Origin: Pontibacter litorisediminis
GTDB lineage: Bacteria; Bacteroidota; Bacteroidia; Cytophagales; Hymenobacteraceae
Direction: 5' to 3'
DNA length: 64,000 nucleotides
NCBI RefSeq assembly: GCF_029360645.1
Contig: NZ_JARDUA010000001.1
Location: 1,302,001-1,366,000 of the forward strand
Shown here piece after piece: positions 25,385 to 34,491 of this stretch; within the stretch, counting starts at the first letter, position 1; each line of letters starts with the position of its first letter. The position numbers and the translations under genes are program-made. The notes beneath the pieces were generated by a model, which saw nothing but the letters and a program-made list of their open reading frames with translations, was not told where the DNA came from and made no database searches.

Positions 25385-26293
25385 CTACTGATTGATTTCA
25401 GAAACATTGTAGAGTGCCTTCAAATAGAAATTATGTCCATCTTCAGTAAATTTATAGTAGTACCCTACCATGCCTCTTATTTCCTGCATTACAAGCTTAA
25501 ACTGTATCAACAAATGAAGAATTGAAGTTTCAACTTCTGAGGCTTTTCCCCAAACGCTAAACTCTGAACCATATTCTAACAGGAGATCAAATAGATTTCG
25601 ATACCTCTCGTTAACTTTTACAGATTCCTTCTGCAATAATTTTTCCAGTTGAAGATAAGTTAAACCACAGTAGAGAGTATTTTGACTGCCAGAAGTATTA
25701 AGTTGATTTCTTAAATCAGAGTTCTCTTTAGTTAGTCTTGCAATTTCCTCAGCTAAGAAACCTGTATTTACTGATTCACTACCCCTTATCCAACCAACTA
25801 AATTTTTGCTATATAAAAATTCAGAAAGTGTCTCATGTATAGCTAATTTAATGTCTTTAGGATCATCCCAGAATTTAACCACACTACTTCCTAATACCTC
25901 CTCAATAAATTCTTTAAGTTCTTTTGGATAATCCTGCTCTAAGGCACCTCTTCCCAAAACTTCTACTTTCTGATCTAAAGCTGTATTGGTGATAACAACA
26001 GAGAAAGAAGGCTTCTTTGTTTTAAGCGCGTATTCATATTCTAAATGGGTATAGCTTTTCCCCGTCTTTCTCTCCACACTTCCATATCTACCTCCTAATA
26101 TTAGAAGGTATACATCTGACTCATCAATCCACCTTTCAATTACAGTCATTTGTGATTCATCGCCAGCTGTAAACAGTTCCATACCAGCAGGTATATGACC
26201 AGAGGATAAAATTGCTTCAACAGCAGCCTGCCTTTCTTCTTTCAGATCTGTATAAGTAGAGGAAACAAAAACTTGCAGTTTTTTATCTTTCAT
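25385..26293 (-). CDS. DUF4062 protein with coiled coil and C-terminal helical domain
   Basis: A 302-residue protein. Residues 1-120 are a DUF4062 domain, recognised from LQVFVSSTYTDLKEERQAA, the GMELF turn near residue 38 and the later LLILGGRYGSV strand-loop; it belongs to a Rossmann-like group often linked to signalling or defence. A short coiled coil (about residues 188-205) precedes a helical C-terminus that looks like a winged-helix unit. It starts 24 nt after the MmeI-like gene, so the two form an operon. A regulatory or accessory role for restriction is inference. Confidence 0.75.
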   Translation of the reverse strand: MKDKKLQVFVSSTYTDLKEERQAAVEAILSSGHIPAGMELFTAGDESQMTVIERWIDESDVYLLILGGRYGSVERKTGKSYTHLEYEYALKTKKPSFSVVITNTALDQKVEVLGRGALEQDYPKELKEFIEEVLGSSVVKFWDDPKDIKLAIHETLSEFLYSKNLVGWIRGSESVNTGFLAEEIARLTKENSDLRNQLNTSGSQNTLYCGLTYLQLEKLLQKESVKVNERYRNLFDLLLEYGSEFSVWGKASEVETSILHLLIQFKLVMQEIRGMVGYYYKFTEDGHNFYLKALYNVSEINQ

Positions 26294-26317
26294 TAATTCG
26301 TTTTAATAACTAATTCT

Positions 26318-29173
26318 TTAATTTAACTGAACGCAATCATCACTGGTAAACTCTTCCTTATTAGTTACACATTTAGGTAGTCCAGGTCCTTGAACTTCTT
26401 CACCTACTTCGATTTTAGAAGCTACCTCATAGTTCAATTCAAGTAACTGGGAAAGCAAATCTTTACGCTTAGTGAATCCATACACAGACAGCACTGCATC
26501 ATCAAGCTTTTGATGTAGCTCTTTTAATGGGTTTGCTCCTGGCGCCTCAAGTATTCGGTAAATGTCTCTTAATGAATAATTATGTTGCTTTAGAATAGCA
26601 GCACGCTTGACTCTCAAATCAACTGCTGCCTTAGCAACTTTCTTAACTTCATTGAATTTTGGATTTTGTGGAAATGGAAACGTATCCCAGATAGAATCAG
26701 TAGTGTACCTAGGATCCCCTTTTAATGAGGAGCATTTCTCTTGATACCAAAGAATGTGAACTTGAGACTGGATTATACCAAATGTATAATCATCCTCAAA
26801 AGCAAAAGCCATGAGGGCATCATTAGGGTGTATATCAGAAGAGACAAAATCAAATATTGGCCTTGCAGAAACACGCGAACAAGCAATATATCTTTTCAAT
26901 TTTGATAATGCATCAAGCATATCTTTCCTACCATAGGAAAGTTGCCACCACTTATTATAAAAATTAATGTGGTGCTTATTCACTTTCGCTTTAGGGTTCT
27001 TCTTTAGTTCCTCTTTGTTTTTCTCCTCCTGCTCTTTTGCCTTTGCTTCTCTATCTGCAAGTACTTTACTTCTGACAATTTCATAAGGCTCTTTATAAGA
27101 TGCGGCTTCCAGTATATCCATTCTGGAGAAATCAATCACATGTCTATCGGGTTGGCTTGCCTTGTTTGCAATAAGCTCTTCCCCTATCAACATAGGTTTA
27201 ATTACATCCTTGTTCTTCTCATCTAGTGCTATAAGCTCTTGAGCTTTTCTATTAATAAGCAAAAAGCCTTTATGACCATGCGTCTGTCCTTGATAAACAA
27301 CCTTAGGATGCTTATTACAAGCTAGGACTTTAGCCTTAGTTATATCTATTTCTAGGGTCAAACTACTGTTAATTTCTTCTAAGACATACTCCTGTAGCTC
27401 ATCTTTTTCGTCCTCAATATATAGTCTCTTTTTCCCCTCGTACTTTCCTTTTTTCCAATTAACTATAGATACAAAGACTACTGCATCACCTGACCAGGGT
27501 TGTGAAGAAACAGCACTAAAGATTATGCCTCCATTGTTTACTATGAAATCAAGGCTCCCTTTCCTACTATAGTTTTGTCTAATAGTGTTTGTTCCTACTA
27601 AACCTGCGTAACCACCTTCCTTCAACTGATTGTGTGCTTTATAAAACCAATACACACAATAATCTGCTCTGCCAGGAACTTCAGGAAAAGCATCCCAAAG
27701 CTGATTCAAATATCCAATTCCATATTCCTGTTGCATCTTGTTTTTACTTTGATAAGGTGGGTTGCCAATTATCACATCAGCATCCGGCCAGCTAGTAAAT
27801 AAAGCATCAGCAAACAGAATATTGTCGTCCATATTATCTAATGGAAGAGTCGCCTCCATTTGAAAGCCAATTCCGACCTGCAAAGTATTAACCCAGTCAC
27901 GTGTTTCATTTATAGCTATTTCTTTAGCAAGCATAAGGGTAACCTTTGCTAATTCTACAGCAAAACTATTGTAGTCCATACCGTAGAATTGTTTGATACT
28001 TACAATAGATTGTGTGCCTATTTCAGACGCACTTTTTGGAAATTCAGTATGGATTTTGTTGAGTAGGTCCATTTCAATGCGCTTAAGCTCACGATAAGCT
28101 ACATAGAGGAAGTTACCACTACCACAAGCTGGGTCTAGTACCTTGTAATTAGCTATCTCCTTCCTCAACCGCTTCATGTCAGCTAAGGTCTTCGCTTTTT
28201 CAATTTTCTCGCGCCAAGGCTGAATAATACATGGATGAACAATTTTGAGAATATCCAACTCAGTCGTAAAGTGAGCGCCATACGCATGTCGAGCCTCGGC
28301 CCCCATACTACTTTGAAACACAGTACCAAAAATGGCTGGGTTTACCTTATTCCACTTCTTAGTGGCCGCTTGATATAATTTGTCTAACTCATCATCAGTA
28401 AGCTCAATAGCTGCCGGTTGAGCAAACAAGCCACCATTGAAATATTGGACATCTTTAAACCTTCCGCCATGAGCCCTCTGCTTCGTATCCATCTGGATGA
28501 ACAAAGCATTTATGAGGTCATAAGAATTTCCTAATCCTTTTTTACAATCCAGTAGTATTTGTGTGAAAAGATCTTTCGGTAGCAGTTGATAATCCTCTGC
28601 AAATAGAGTAAATATACACTGCAGGATGAACCGTTGAGCACGCTCCCGGTCCTCCCCTCTTTTTAAAAGGGAATTAAAAACCTTAGCTACTAGATCCGCT
28701 GTTTCCCGTGTAGCTTCTTCAAGATTATTATTAAATACAGGAGTTGCAGGTCGGGGTAGCATAAAATTAAAAGCCGTATACCGATCAGGCAGGTCTTCTA
28801 TTTTAATGCGGTCAAGAGGCTCGTCTTGTATTGCAAAGTCATATATGATAAACTCGTTGAAGTTGCACAGAATAGAATATTTGGGTTGGTTAGGCCTTAG
28901 CTTCCACCAGTAATCAAATAACTGACCACGATGGCTTTGGAGCTGAGCTCCTTTCTTCTTCATTTCAATCAGCACACGGTCTCCCCACAGCAAGTCAGCA
29001 AAACGAGTACTCTTTTTCGCTTTTACCCGAAACTCTAACTTTGCACCAGCCTCTTTATACCCTTCATAGCCAAAAGCTCTAAAGAAACGGTCACAAAATA
29101 CTTGTGCTTCCCCCTTCTCGTCCCCTTCCAGTGACGCAGAATATTTTACGAACTCCTCAATCTTCTCTCTCAT
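26318..29173 (-). CDS. MmeI-like type IIL restriction-modification enzyme
   Basis: A 951-residue single-chain enzyme. The N-terminal nuclease has D60-x9-E70-x-K72 (in RFADLLWGDRVLIEMKKK), the same spacing as MmeI. A helical spacer follows, then a gamma-class N6-adenine methyltransferase with DPACGSGN (347-354, SAM) and NPPY (471-474, catalysis), and a C-terminal target-recognition region. Such enzymes methylate one strand and cut about 20 bp away from the site. The gene is AT-rich, minus-strand, and lies between phage units, so it is prophage cargo protecting the lysogen from other phages. Recognition sequence unreadable. Confidence 0.85.
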   Translation of the reverse strand: MREKIEEFVKYSASLEGDEKGEAQVFCDRFFRAFGYEGYKEAGAKLEFRVKAKKSTRFADLLWGDRVLIEMKKKGAQLQSHRGQLFDYWWKLRPNQPKYSILCNFNEFIIYDFAIQDEPLDRIKIEDLPDRYTAFNFMLPRPATPVFNNNLEEATRETADLVAKVFNSLLKRGEDRERAQRFILQCIFTLFAEDYQLLPKDLFTQILLDCKKGLGNSYDLINALFIQMDTKQRAHGGRFKDVQYFNGGLFAQPAAIELTDDELDKLYQAATKKWNKVNPAIFGTVFQSSMGAEARHAYGAHFTTELDILKIVHPCIIQPWREKIEKAKTLADMKRLRKEIANYKVLDPACGSGNFLYVAYRELKRIEMDLLNKIHTEFPKSASEIGTQSIVSIKQFYGMDYNSFAVELAKVTLMLAKEIAINETRDWVNTLQVGIGFQMEATLPLDNMDDNILFADALFTSWPDADVIIGNPPYQSKNKMQQEYGIGYLNQLWDAFPEVPGRADYCVYWFYKAHNQLKEGGYAGLVGTNTIRQNYSRKGSLDFIVNNGGIIFSAVSSQPWSGDAVVFVSIVNWKKGKYEGKKRLYIEDEKDELQEYVLEEINSSLTLEIDITKAKVLACNKHPKVVYQGQTHGHKGFLLINRKAQELIALDEKNKDVIKPMLIGEELIANKASQPDRHVIDFSRMDILEAASYKEPYEIVRSKVLADREAKAKEQEEKNKEELKKNPKAKVNKHHINFYNKWWQLSYGRKDMLDALSKLKRYIACSRVSARPIFDFVSSDIHPNDALMAFAFEDDYTFGIIQSQVHILWYQEKCSSLKGDPRYTTDSIWDTFPFPQNPKFNEVKKVAKAAVDLRVKRAAILKQHNYSLRDIYRILEAPGANPLKELHQKLDDAVLSVYGFTKRKDLLSQLLELNYEVASKIEVGEEVQGPGLPKCVTNKEEFTSDDCVQLN

Positions 29174-29253
29174 GCTTTAAGCTTGTTTTGGTAGTATCAG
29201 GATTAATTTAAATTTATCAGGGGTGTATTAACAACATGTTACAACTCAAGAAA

Positions 29254-29261
29254 CGAATATA
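29254..29261 (-). promoter_or_regulatory. possible -7 element for restriction operon
   Basis: On the minus strand TATATTCG matches TAnnTTYG, about 80 nt before the MmeI-like gene, in a very AT-rich stretch. A clear upstream TTTG box is not seen. Weak, position-based call. Confidence 0.3.
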
Positions 29262-29302
29262 CTATATATAATTAATTCAATACATAGTTTTGACCTGTTT
29301 TC

Positions 29303-29338
29303 TGTCTTTTATTAAGCCGTAGTCAATAATCAACTTCG
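29303..29338 (+). promoter_or_regulatory. phage late promoter, copy D
   Basis: TGTCTTTT (29303-29310), 22 nt, then ACTTCG (29333-29338); downstream box CAACTTCG. Preceded by TTTTC like copy A. It lies 17 nt before the first gene of the tail unit and right of the restriction cargo block. Confidence 0.6.
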
Positions 29339-29355
29339 TGCAAAGCATCAGCTAA

Positions 29356-30204
29356 ATGCACGACATCATCCTCCGCATAAAGTATAAAAAGCGCCAATAT
29401 CCTACTCTACAGAAGAAGGAAGAAACACTGGTGCTCAACAAGAAAGTAGTCACTAAGTGGAATGAGCTTACACAAGCGCAGCTCCTGGAGATCATCCGCA
29501 TCCAGTTCAACTTCGAGCCTGGCCACCTGCAGAACCTGCACCTGCTGAAAGTGCTGCTGCAGGTAGAGTGGGCGCACCTGCACTTGTTCACTGCGGTACA
29601 GCGCCTGAGCCTCTATCCGCTCCTGAGCTTTCTGCAGGAAAACAGCCTTACCAAACAGCTGCTGCCAAGTATAGAGCCAGTGGCAGGTACGGTGCTGTAT
29701 GGTCCCGACGAGCGCTTCCGTAACCTCACTTTCGCCGAGTTTATCTACACCGAAACGCTCTACACCCGCCTTGCCAAAAAGCTGGACGAGGAGACGCTGG
29801 ATCGGCTCATTGCCGTACTTTACCGCCCCCAGCGGCAGAACTACAACCCTGCCAGCCCTAACTATAAAGGTGATATCCGCGAGGATTTCAACGAGCACCT
29901 GTTTGCCGGGCGTGAGCCGCTGATCCGCCAGCTGCCCATGCACTACAAGCTTGCCATCCTGGCCTGGTACCGGGGCTGTAAAAAGGAGCTGGAGGCGCTT
30001 TATGACAAAGTGTTTACCGAGGGCAACCAGCAGAAAGCCTCCCGCTCCGACTGGGGGGATGTGGTGCTGAGCCTCTCCGGCGGCAAGTTCGGCACCCTGG
30101 AGCAGACGGCCACTCAGCGCGTGCACACCATTTTTAAGGAGATGCAGCGCCTGGCACGCGAGCATGAGGAGATCGAGAAACGACACAAGCGTACCCAATC
30201 ATGA
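29356..30204 (+). CDS. hypothetical phage tail-unit protein
   Basis: A 282-residue largely helical protein at the head of the tail unit. It contains a long Leu/Gln-rich helical region (about 40-110) and a conserved-looking NYNPASPNYKGDIREDFNE stretch. Its place before the structural genes could suit a tail-assembly chaperone, but no motif supports this. It overlaps the next gene by 4 nt. Confidence 0.55.
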   Translation: MHDIILRIKYKKRQYPTLQKKEETLVLNKKVVTKWNELTQAQLLEIIRIQFNFEPGHLQNLHLLKVLLQVEWAHLHLFTAVQRLSLYPLLSFLQENSLTKQLLPSIEPVAGTVLYGPDERFRNLTFAEFIYTETLYTRLAKKLDEETLDRLIAVLYRPQRQNYNPASPNYKGDIREDFNEHLFAGREPLIRQLPMHYKLAILAWYRGCKKELEALYDKVFTEGNQQKASRSDWGDVVLSLSGGKFGTLEQTATQRVHTIFKEMQRLAREHEEIEKRHKRTQS

Positions 30205-30737
30205 GACATTCCGAATACACCCACTTCTTCCGGAGGCTGGCCGAGCAGCACGTGGCCATCCGGCACTCCGAGCACGAGTGCCGCTTCGTACGCATGATCC
30301 TAAGTTCAGACCCGCTGCAGCGCATGCTCGACAGCCGCGAGTTCTTCGACGGCCTCCGGAGCCAGCTAGCCGAGGGCTTCGTGCTGGTGCTGGAAAGCTA
30401 CGAAGCCGACTACACCGACAACACCGGCGATCAGAAAAAGAAAGAGTACCACGGCGCCTTTTACATCCTGCACCACGTGGAGCCCGGCGACTTCGATGGG
30501 CTGGAGGCCGTGCTGGATGCCACAGAGGAAATCGGAGAAGACATCATGGGCACCACCGTAGAGCTGATCAACAAGGAAGCTACCCTGCCCCGCAAGCACA
30601 TGACCGTGAACGGCATCACCAGCGAGCGCATCGGCCCCGTCGGCGAGACCTTCCACGGCACCAAGTTCAGTTTCTTCTTCACCCAAGGCGCCAACCCGGC
30701 GCTCCGCCACAAAAAGGAAAAATACCTGCAAGTATAG
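30201..30737 (+). CDS. hypothetical phage tail-unit protein
   Basis: A 178-residue mixed alpha/beta protein with long helical N-terminus (residues 1-55) and beta-rich C-terminus (TVELINKEATLPRKH, GTKFSFFFTQG). 4-nt overlap upstream and 3-nt gap downstream to the SprB-repeat protein. Function unknown; tail or connector protein is likely from position. Confidence 0.5.
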   Translation: MRHSEYTHFFRRLAEQHVAIRHSEHECRFVRMILSSDPLQRMLDSREFFDGLRSQLAEGFVLVLESYEADYTDNTGDQKKKEYHGAFYILHHVEPGDFDGLEAVLDATEEIGEDIMGTTVELINKEATLPRKHMTVNGITSERIGPVGETFHGTKFSFFFTQGANPALRHKKEKYLQV

Positions 30738-30740
30738 ACT

Positions 30741-32843
30741 ATGGCAAGATTTTCTAAACTCACCATCAACAGCAATGCGGCAACACTAGAGGGAGTTGTG
30801 TTTGAGATCGGCCTTCGTGGCCAAGTGGCACGTTTCACCGCCTCCACGGCCAGCTACTATGCTGGAAATAACCAGTGGTACTTCAACCAAAAAAGAGCGG
30901 CGGAGTACGGACTCATCGATGTCGGCTACAATGCCCAGCAGCTGGTTAACGCCATTAACGAGTTCCTAGCACAGCTTGGGGAGCAGCGCTATGAAGTTAG
31001 TTATACCTGGGCGACAGACTTTATGGGCTACCCCTCCAGCTACACGGTCTTTATCAAAGCGAAGGAGTACAGCGACGAGCTCAACTTCGATTCTGCCAGT
31101 GCCTCAAACCTGCAGGGCAGCTATGGCAGCGCCACCATTACGAGTACCAACGCTTACCCACCTTCCGCTAACTATGCCGCTGAGGTGGCGCGTTGCTTTG
31201 GCAGCAGCACCGGCAGCATAGAGCTGAATGTGATCGGTGGCCAGGCTCCCTATACTTTTGAGTGGAGCGACGGATCTACGGAGCAGAACCGCTCCATGCT
31301 GCCAAGAGGTACTTACAAGGTCATTATTACCGATAGCGCCAAACCGCAGCCCCTTAACCCAGACCTTCCTCCAGACAGTTTCTACCAGACTTTTTCGGAG
31401 GATCACCCAGGTGTGGTGGAGCTCACGATTAATGTGGGCGAAAACACCCAAATCCTGGTGGAGGGCAATATTGGCAACAACTCCATTACAGTGCAGGTGA
31501 GCGGTGGCACCTTCCCCTATACTTACTCCTGGAGCGACGGCGTGACCAGCAAGGACAGAAGTGATGTGGAGCCGGGCACTTATGAGCTCACTGTGCGCGA
31601 CGCGCTGGGCTGCATGCAGACCGTGACCTTTACCATTTCGCTGGAGCGATTTTTCTTTTCTAAAAATCCTGTGCTGCTGGAGCTGCAGGCCACCAACCTG
31701 GAGGCAAAACCGAACCTGCGCTTTATCTGCGAGGTGTGGGTGGAGCCCGAGTACCAGTCAGGCAATTTCCTGCTGGCAACTCCGGATCCCTTCGAGCACC
31801 CGGCAGACAGAGAGGGCCGCACCCGCTTTGATGTATCCGAGATCCTGGACGCTTTCGTGGAGCCGCACCTGCCGGACTTTAACCAGGCCATGGTGAAAAG
31901 AGCCGATAAAGCCTTCAAACGTTTCTACCTGCGCTATACTGAAGTCTACGGCGACAACACCATGGATCCGTTCACGGTGCAGGACAACCGCTACGTGCTC
32001 TGCGGCGGCCTGGACATGAGTGAGCACTACGCCAATACCTTCTTCCGGAGTTTCCTGCCTAACCGCAAGCCCTTCTTCACCTGGGACCCTTCGGTAAAAC
32101 CCGTTTTCAAGAACCAGCCGGAGCACCTCTTCTTCATGCCCAACAGCTATGAGCTGACAGATTTCCGCGTGAAGGTTAAAGTGGTGTTTGCCGATGGGAC
32201 CACCACCACTTTCCAGCCTTACCTGCAGTCTGAGATCAAGCGCTTTGAACTCTACTGCATCCCGGTGGGCCACGACCAGCTCGGACTGGGCACACTGCAG
32301 TCAGGCAAAGAGGTGCGCAGCTGGGATGTCTACATCGTCGACGGCTTTGCCAACGTGCTCTCTGAGACCAGGCGCTTTACCATCGACACCCGCAGTTATG
32401 CGCAGGTGCGCTATTTCCTGTACGCCAACTCCATCGGCGGTTACAACACCTTGGCTGCCACCGGCCGGGCCAAGCTGCAGGTGGATGCGGAGGCCGAGGT
32501 AATGGAACGCAACCGGCCACTGGACGCCGACAGCGGCGACGCCATGGTAATTTCCAAGTACAGCAAGCGCACCCTGCAGATGAGCACCGGCTACAAGAGC
32601 AAAGCCGAGATCATTGCCCTACAGGACTTTTTGAATTCCGAGGACGTGCGCCTGGTGGGCAGCGACCGCTACATTGTGGGCAGGCTTTCCGATAAATCTG
32701 CGGTGGTAAGCGACGATGATCCGGACAAGCTGCCGGCTCTCTCTTTTGACTTTATACTTTCCAAAATGCACCGGTACACTCCTGCGCTGAGGCTGGCTGG
32801 GTACAGCGATGAGTCAGCCAACTTAACGCCGCTTGCCCCATGA
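30741..32843 (+). CDS. large virion protein with two SprB-type repeats
   Basis: A 700-residue protein. Residues about 150-200 and about 245-300 each contain a SprB-type beta module with the core GG-x-(A/F)-PYT-(F/Y)-x-WSDG followed by GTY(K/E)(V/L), the repeat known from surface adhesins of gliding Bacteroidota. The N-terminal 130 residues and the long C-terminal part (300-700) are beta-rich and unassigned. It lies inside the tail unit, overlapping the next gene by 4 nt. Probably a tail protein whose repeats bind the host surface. Confidence 0.65.
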   Translation: MARFSKLTINSNAATLEGVVFEIGLRGQVARFTASTASYYAGNNQWYFNQKRAAEYGLIDVGYNAQQLVNAINEFLAQLGEQRYEVSYTWATDFMGYPSSYTVFIKAKEYSDELNFDSASASNLQGSYGSATITSTNAYPPSANYAAEVARCFGSSTGSIELNVIGGQAPYTFEWSDGSTEQNRSMLPRGTYKVIITDSAKPQPLNPDLPPDSFYQTFSEDHPGVVELTINVGENTQILVEGNIGNNSITVQVSGGTFPYTYSWSDGVTSKDRSDVEPGTYELTVRDALGCMQTVTFTISLERFFFSKNPVLLELQATNLEAKPNLRFICEVWVEPEYQSGNFLLATPDPFEHPADREGRTRFDVSEILDAFVEPHLPDFNQAMVKRADKAFKRFYLRYTEVYGDNTMDPFTVQDNRYVLCGGLDMSEHYANTFFRSFLPNRKPFFTWDPSVKPVFKNQPEHLFFMPNSYELTDFRVKVKVVFADGTTTTFQPYLQSEIKRFELYCIPVGHDQLGLGTLQSGKEVRSWDVYIVDGFANVLSETRRFTIDTRSYAQVRYFLYANSIGGYNTLAATGRAKLQVDAEAEVMERNRPLDADSGDAMVISKYSKRTLQMSTGYKSKAEIIALQDFLNSEDVRLVGSDRYIVGRLSDKSAVVSDDDPDKLPALSFDFILSKMHRYTPALRLAGYSDESANLTPLAP

Positions 32844-34057
32844 TCAAGTTCAGAGTGAACGGTGAGGAGCTGGACCTGGAGCCGAGCACTACTGTGCAGG
32901 TGGAGTACCACAGCTCTCTGTTTGATGTGGAGCGGATCCCAGGCATGCTTACTTACCCCATCACCCTGCCGTGGAGCAAAAAGAACAAGCGCCTGCTGGG
33001 ATTTCCCGGCCAGCTATCTGTCCGAAGTTACCGTAAGGAGCCTTTTGCTTGCGAGATGTACCTGGAGAACCTATGGCGCGTGGGCAAGCTTTACATGCTG
33101 GGCACCTCGGAGAAAGGCATCAAGGTAAACTTCCAGAGCGAAGTGGGCGACCTGGGCGAAGGCTTTAAGAACGACAGCCTCCGAGACTTGGATTTGGGCA
33201 CAGGTTCGGAGTATGCGCTACTTAAGGTGCAGAACGATAAGTTTCCGGAGAACGGCAGTGTGCCCTACCCCTACCTGGTGAATATCCTGCGGCAGGTCAT
33301 GCGCCAGTACGGTTACACGATCTCCGGACCTTGGCTGGAAAAAGAGAGCACCAAAGCGCTGGTACTCTATAACACGCAGCCGCCTGCTCCTGGGCAAGTG
33401 GTCTATGCCCAGCACCTACCTGACATGAAGGTAAACGAGTTCATGAAGGCCATCCGCGCAGCTTTCGGCCTGGGCTATCTCTTTAACACCACTACCCGCA
33501 CGATGGAAATTGTCCGGCTAAAGGATGTAATCAAGGAAACTGCTTACGTGGACTGGCGGGAAAAGCCGGTACTGGTGAAAGAGTGGACGCCCAACGAGAC
33601 GGATGGGTTCAAACTTGAATTCAAGCCGGTAAATGAGCAGCCATTGGCATACCAGGTAGGGCGCGGCAAGCAAGCTATCCCGATTAACCTGAGCACACTG
33701 GCCATGAGTGGAGATGTGCCGGTGGATAGCGCCGAGGCCAGCTACGATGGCAAGTTTGATCTTATACTTCTCACCTCCATACCTGGCGCTACACCTCGTG
33801 GCCAGGCGCTGGACCCTGCATTACTATATCAAGAGTGCCACCGCGACTGGCTGGAATTTCTTTCTGTAACCGAGCTGATAGAAACAGAGGTTGACCTGAA
33901 CATCACTGACCTGCGCACCCTGCGCCAGGACCGGAAGGTGCTCGTGTATGATGGGCAAAGCTTCATCAAGGCACTCTGGGGGAAAGTAAGCGTGAGCATC
34001 AGCCTCCAGGACGGCATCAAACGCGCCAAGGTACCACTCTATAAAACCCGCATTTGA
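32840..34057 (+). CDS. hypothetical phage tail protein
   Basis: A 405-residue beta-rich protein with a start like a tail/baseplate component (MIKFRVNGEELDLEPST, a small beta hairpin, then PITLPWSKKNKRLLGFPG). No named domain recognised. It overlaps its neighbours by 4 nt and 1 nt, so is co-translated. A baseplate or hub-like protein is inference. Confidence 0.55.
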   Translation: MIKFRVNGEELDLEPSTTVQVEYHSSLFDVERIPGMLTYPITLPWSKKNKRLLGFPGQLSVRSYRKEPFACEMYLENLWRVGKLYMLGTSEKGIKVNFQSEVGDLGEGFKNDSLRDLDLGTGSEYALLKVQNDKFPENGSVPYPYLVNILRQVMRQYGYTISGPWLEKESTKALVLYNTQPPAPGQVVYAQHLPDMKVNEFMKAIRAAFGLGYLFNTTTRTMEIVRLKDVIKETAYVDWREKPVLVKEWTPNETDGFKLEFKPVNEQPLAYQVGRGKQAIPINLSTLAMSGDVPVDSAEASYDGKFDLILLTSIPGATPRGQALDPALLYQECHRDWLEFLSVTELIETEVDLNITDLRTLRQDRKVLVYDGQSFIKALWGKVSVSISLQDGIKRAKVPLYKTRI

Positions 34058-34491
34058 TGGAAATGACCAAACGCCAACTGGCCGAGGAATGGCTGAAGTA
34101 TGCGCTGGAGAACTGGCGCAACAACATTACCACGATGCGCATTCGCGACACCAACACCCTCTTTAACAGCTTCAAAGAGCAGGTGATAGAGCAGGCCGGC
34201 GGCGACCGTATCCGGATCACCATCGCCTACGCCTGGTACGGCCAGATGGTGGACATGGGCGTGGGCCGGGGCACCCGCTCCGGAGACGTGCGTGAAACGG
34301 CGGAGTCCCGAAGACTTGTCGGCCGGGTGCATGGCAACCGTCGCAAACCTAAACCCTGGAAATCAAAGAAGCGGGACTCGGTCAGCTACCAGGCTTTCCG
34401 ACTATCGGTGCTGATGGCGGAGTTAAACGCAAAGATGGGCATCGAGAAAATCAAAGGAAGTATAGACCATAACATTGTGATCAACTTTTAA
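34057..34491 (+). CDS. putative tail completion/minor protein before tape measure
   Basis: The ATG at 34057 overlaps the previous stop by 1 nt (TGATG) and is chosen over a TTG at 34054. The 144-residue basic protein has a helical N-terminus (ALENWRNNITTMRIRDT) and resembles the small head-tail joining proteins that carry a MGVGRGTR-like turn. It ends at the tape-measure start (1-nt overlap). Assignment is weak. Confidence 0.5.
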   Translation: MEMTKRQLAEEWLKYALENWRNNITTMRIRDTNTLFNSFKEQVIEQAGGDRIRITIAYAWYGQMVDMGVGRGTRSGDVRETAESRRLVGRVHGNRRKPKPWKSKKRDSVSYQAFRLSVLMAELNAKMGIEKIKGSIDHNIVINF

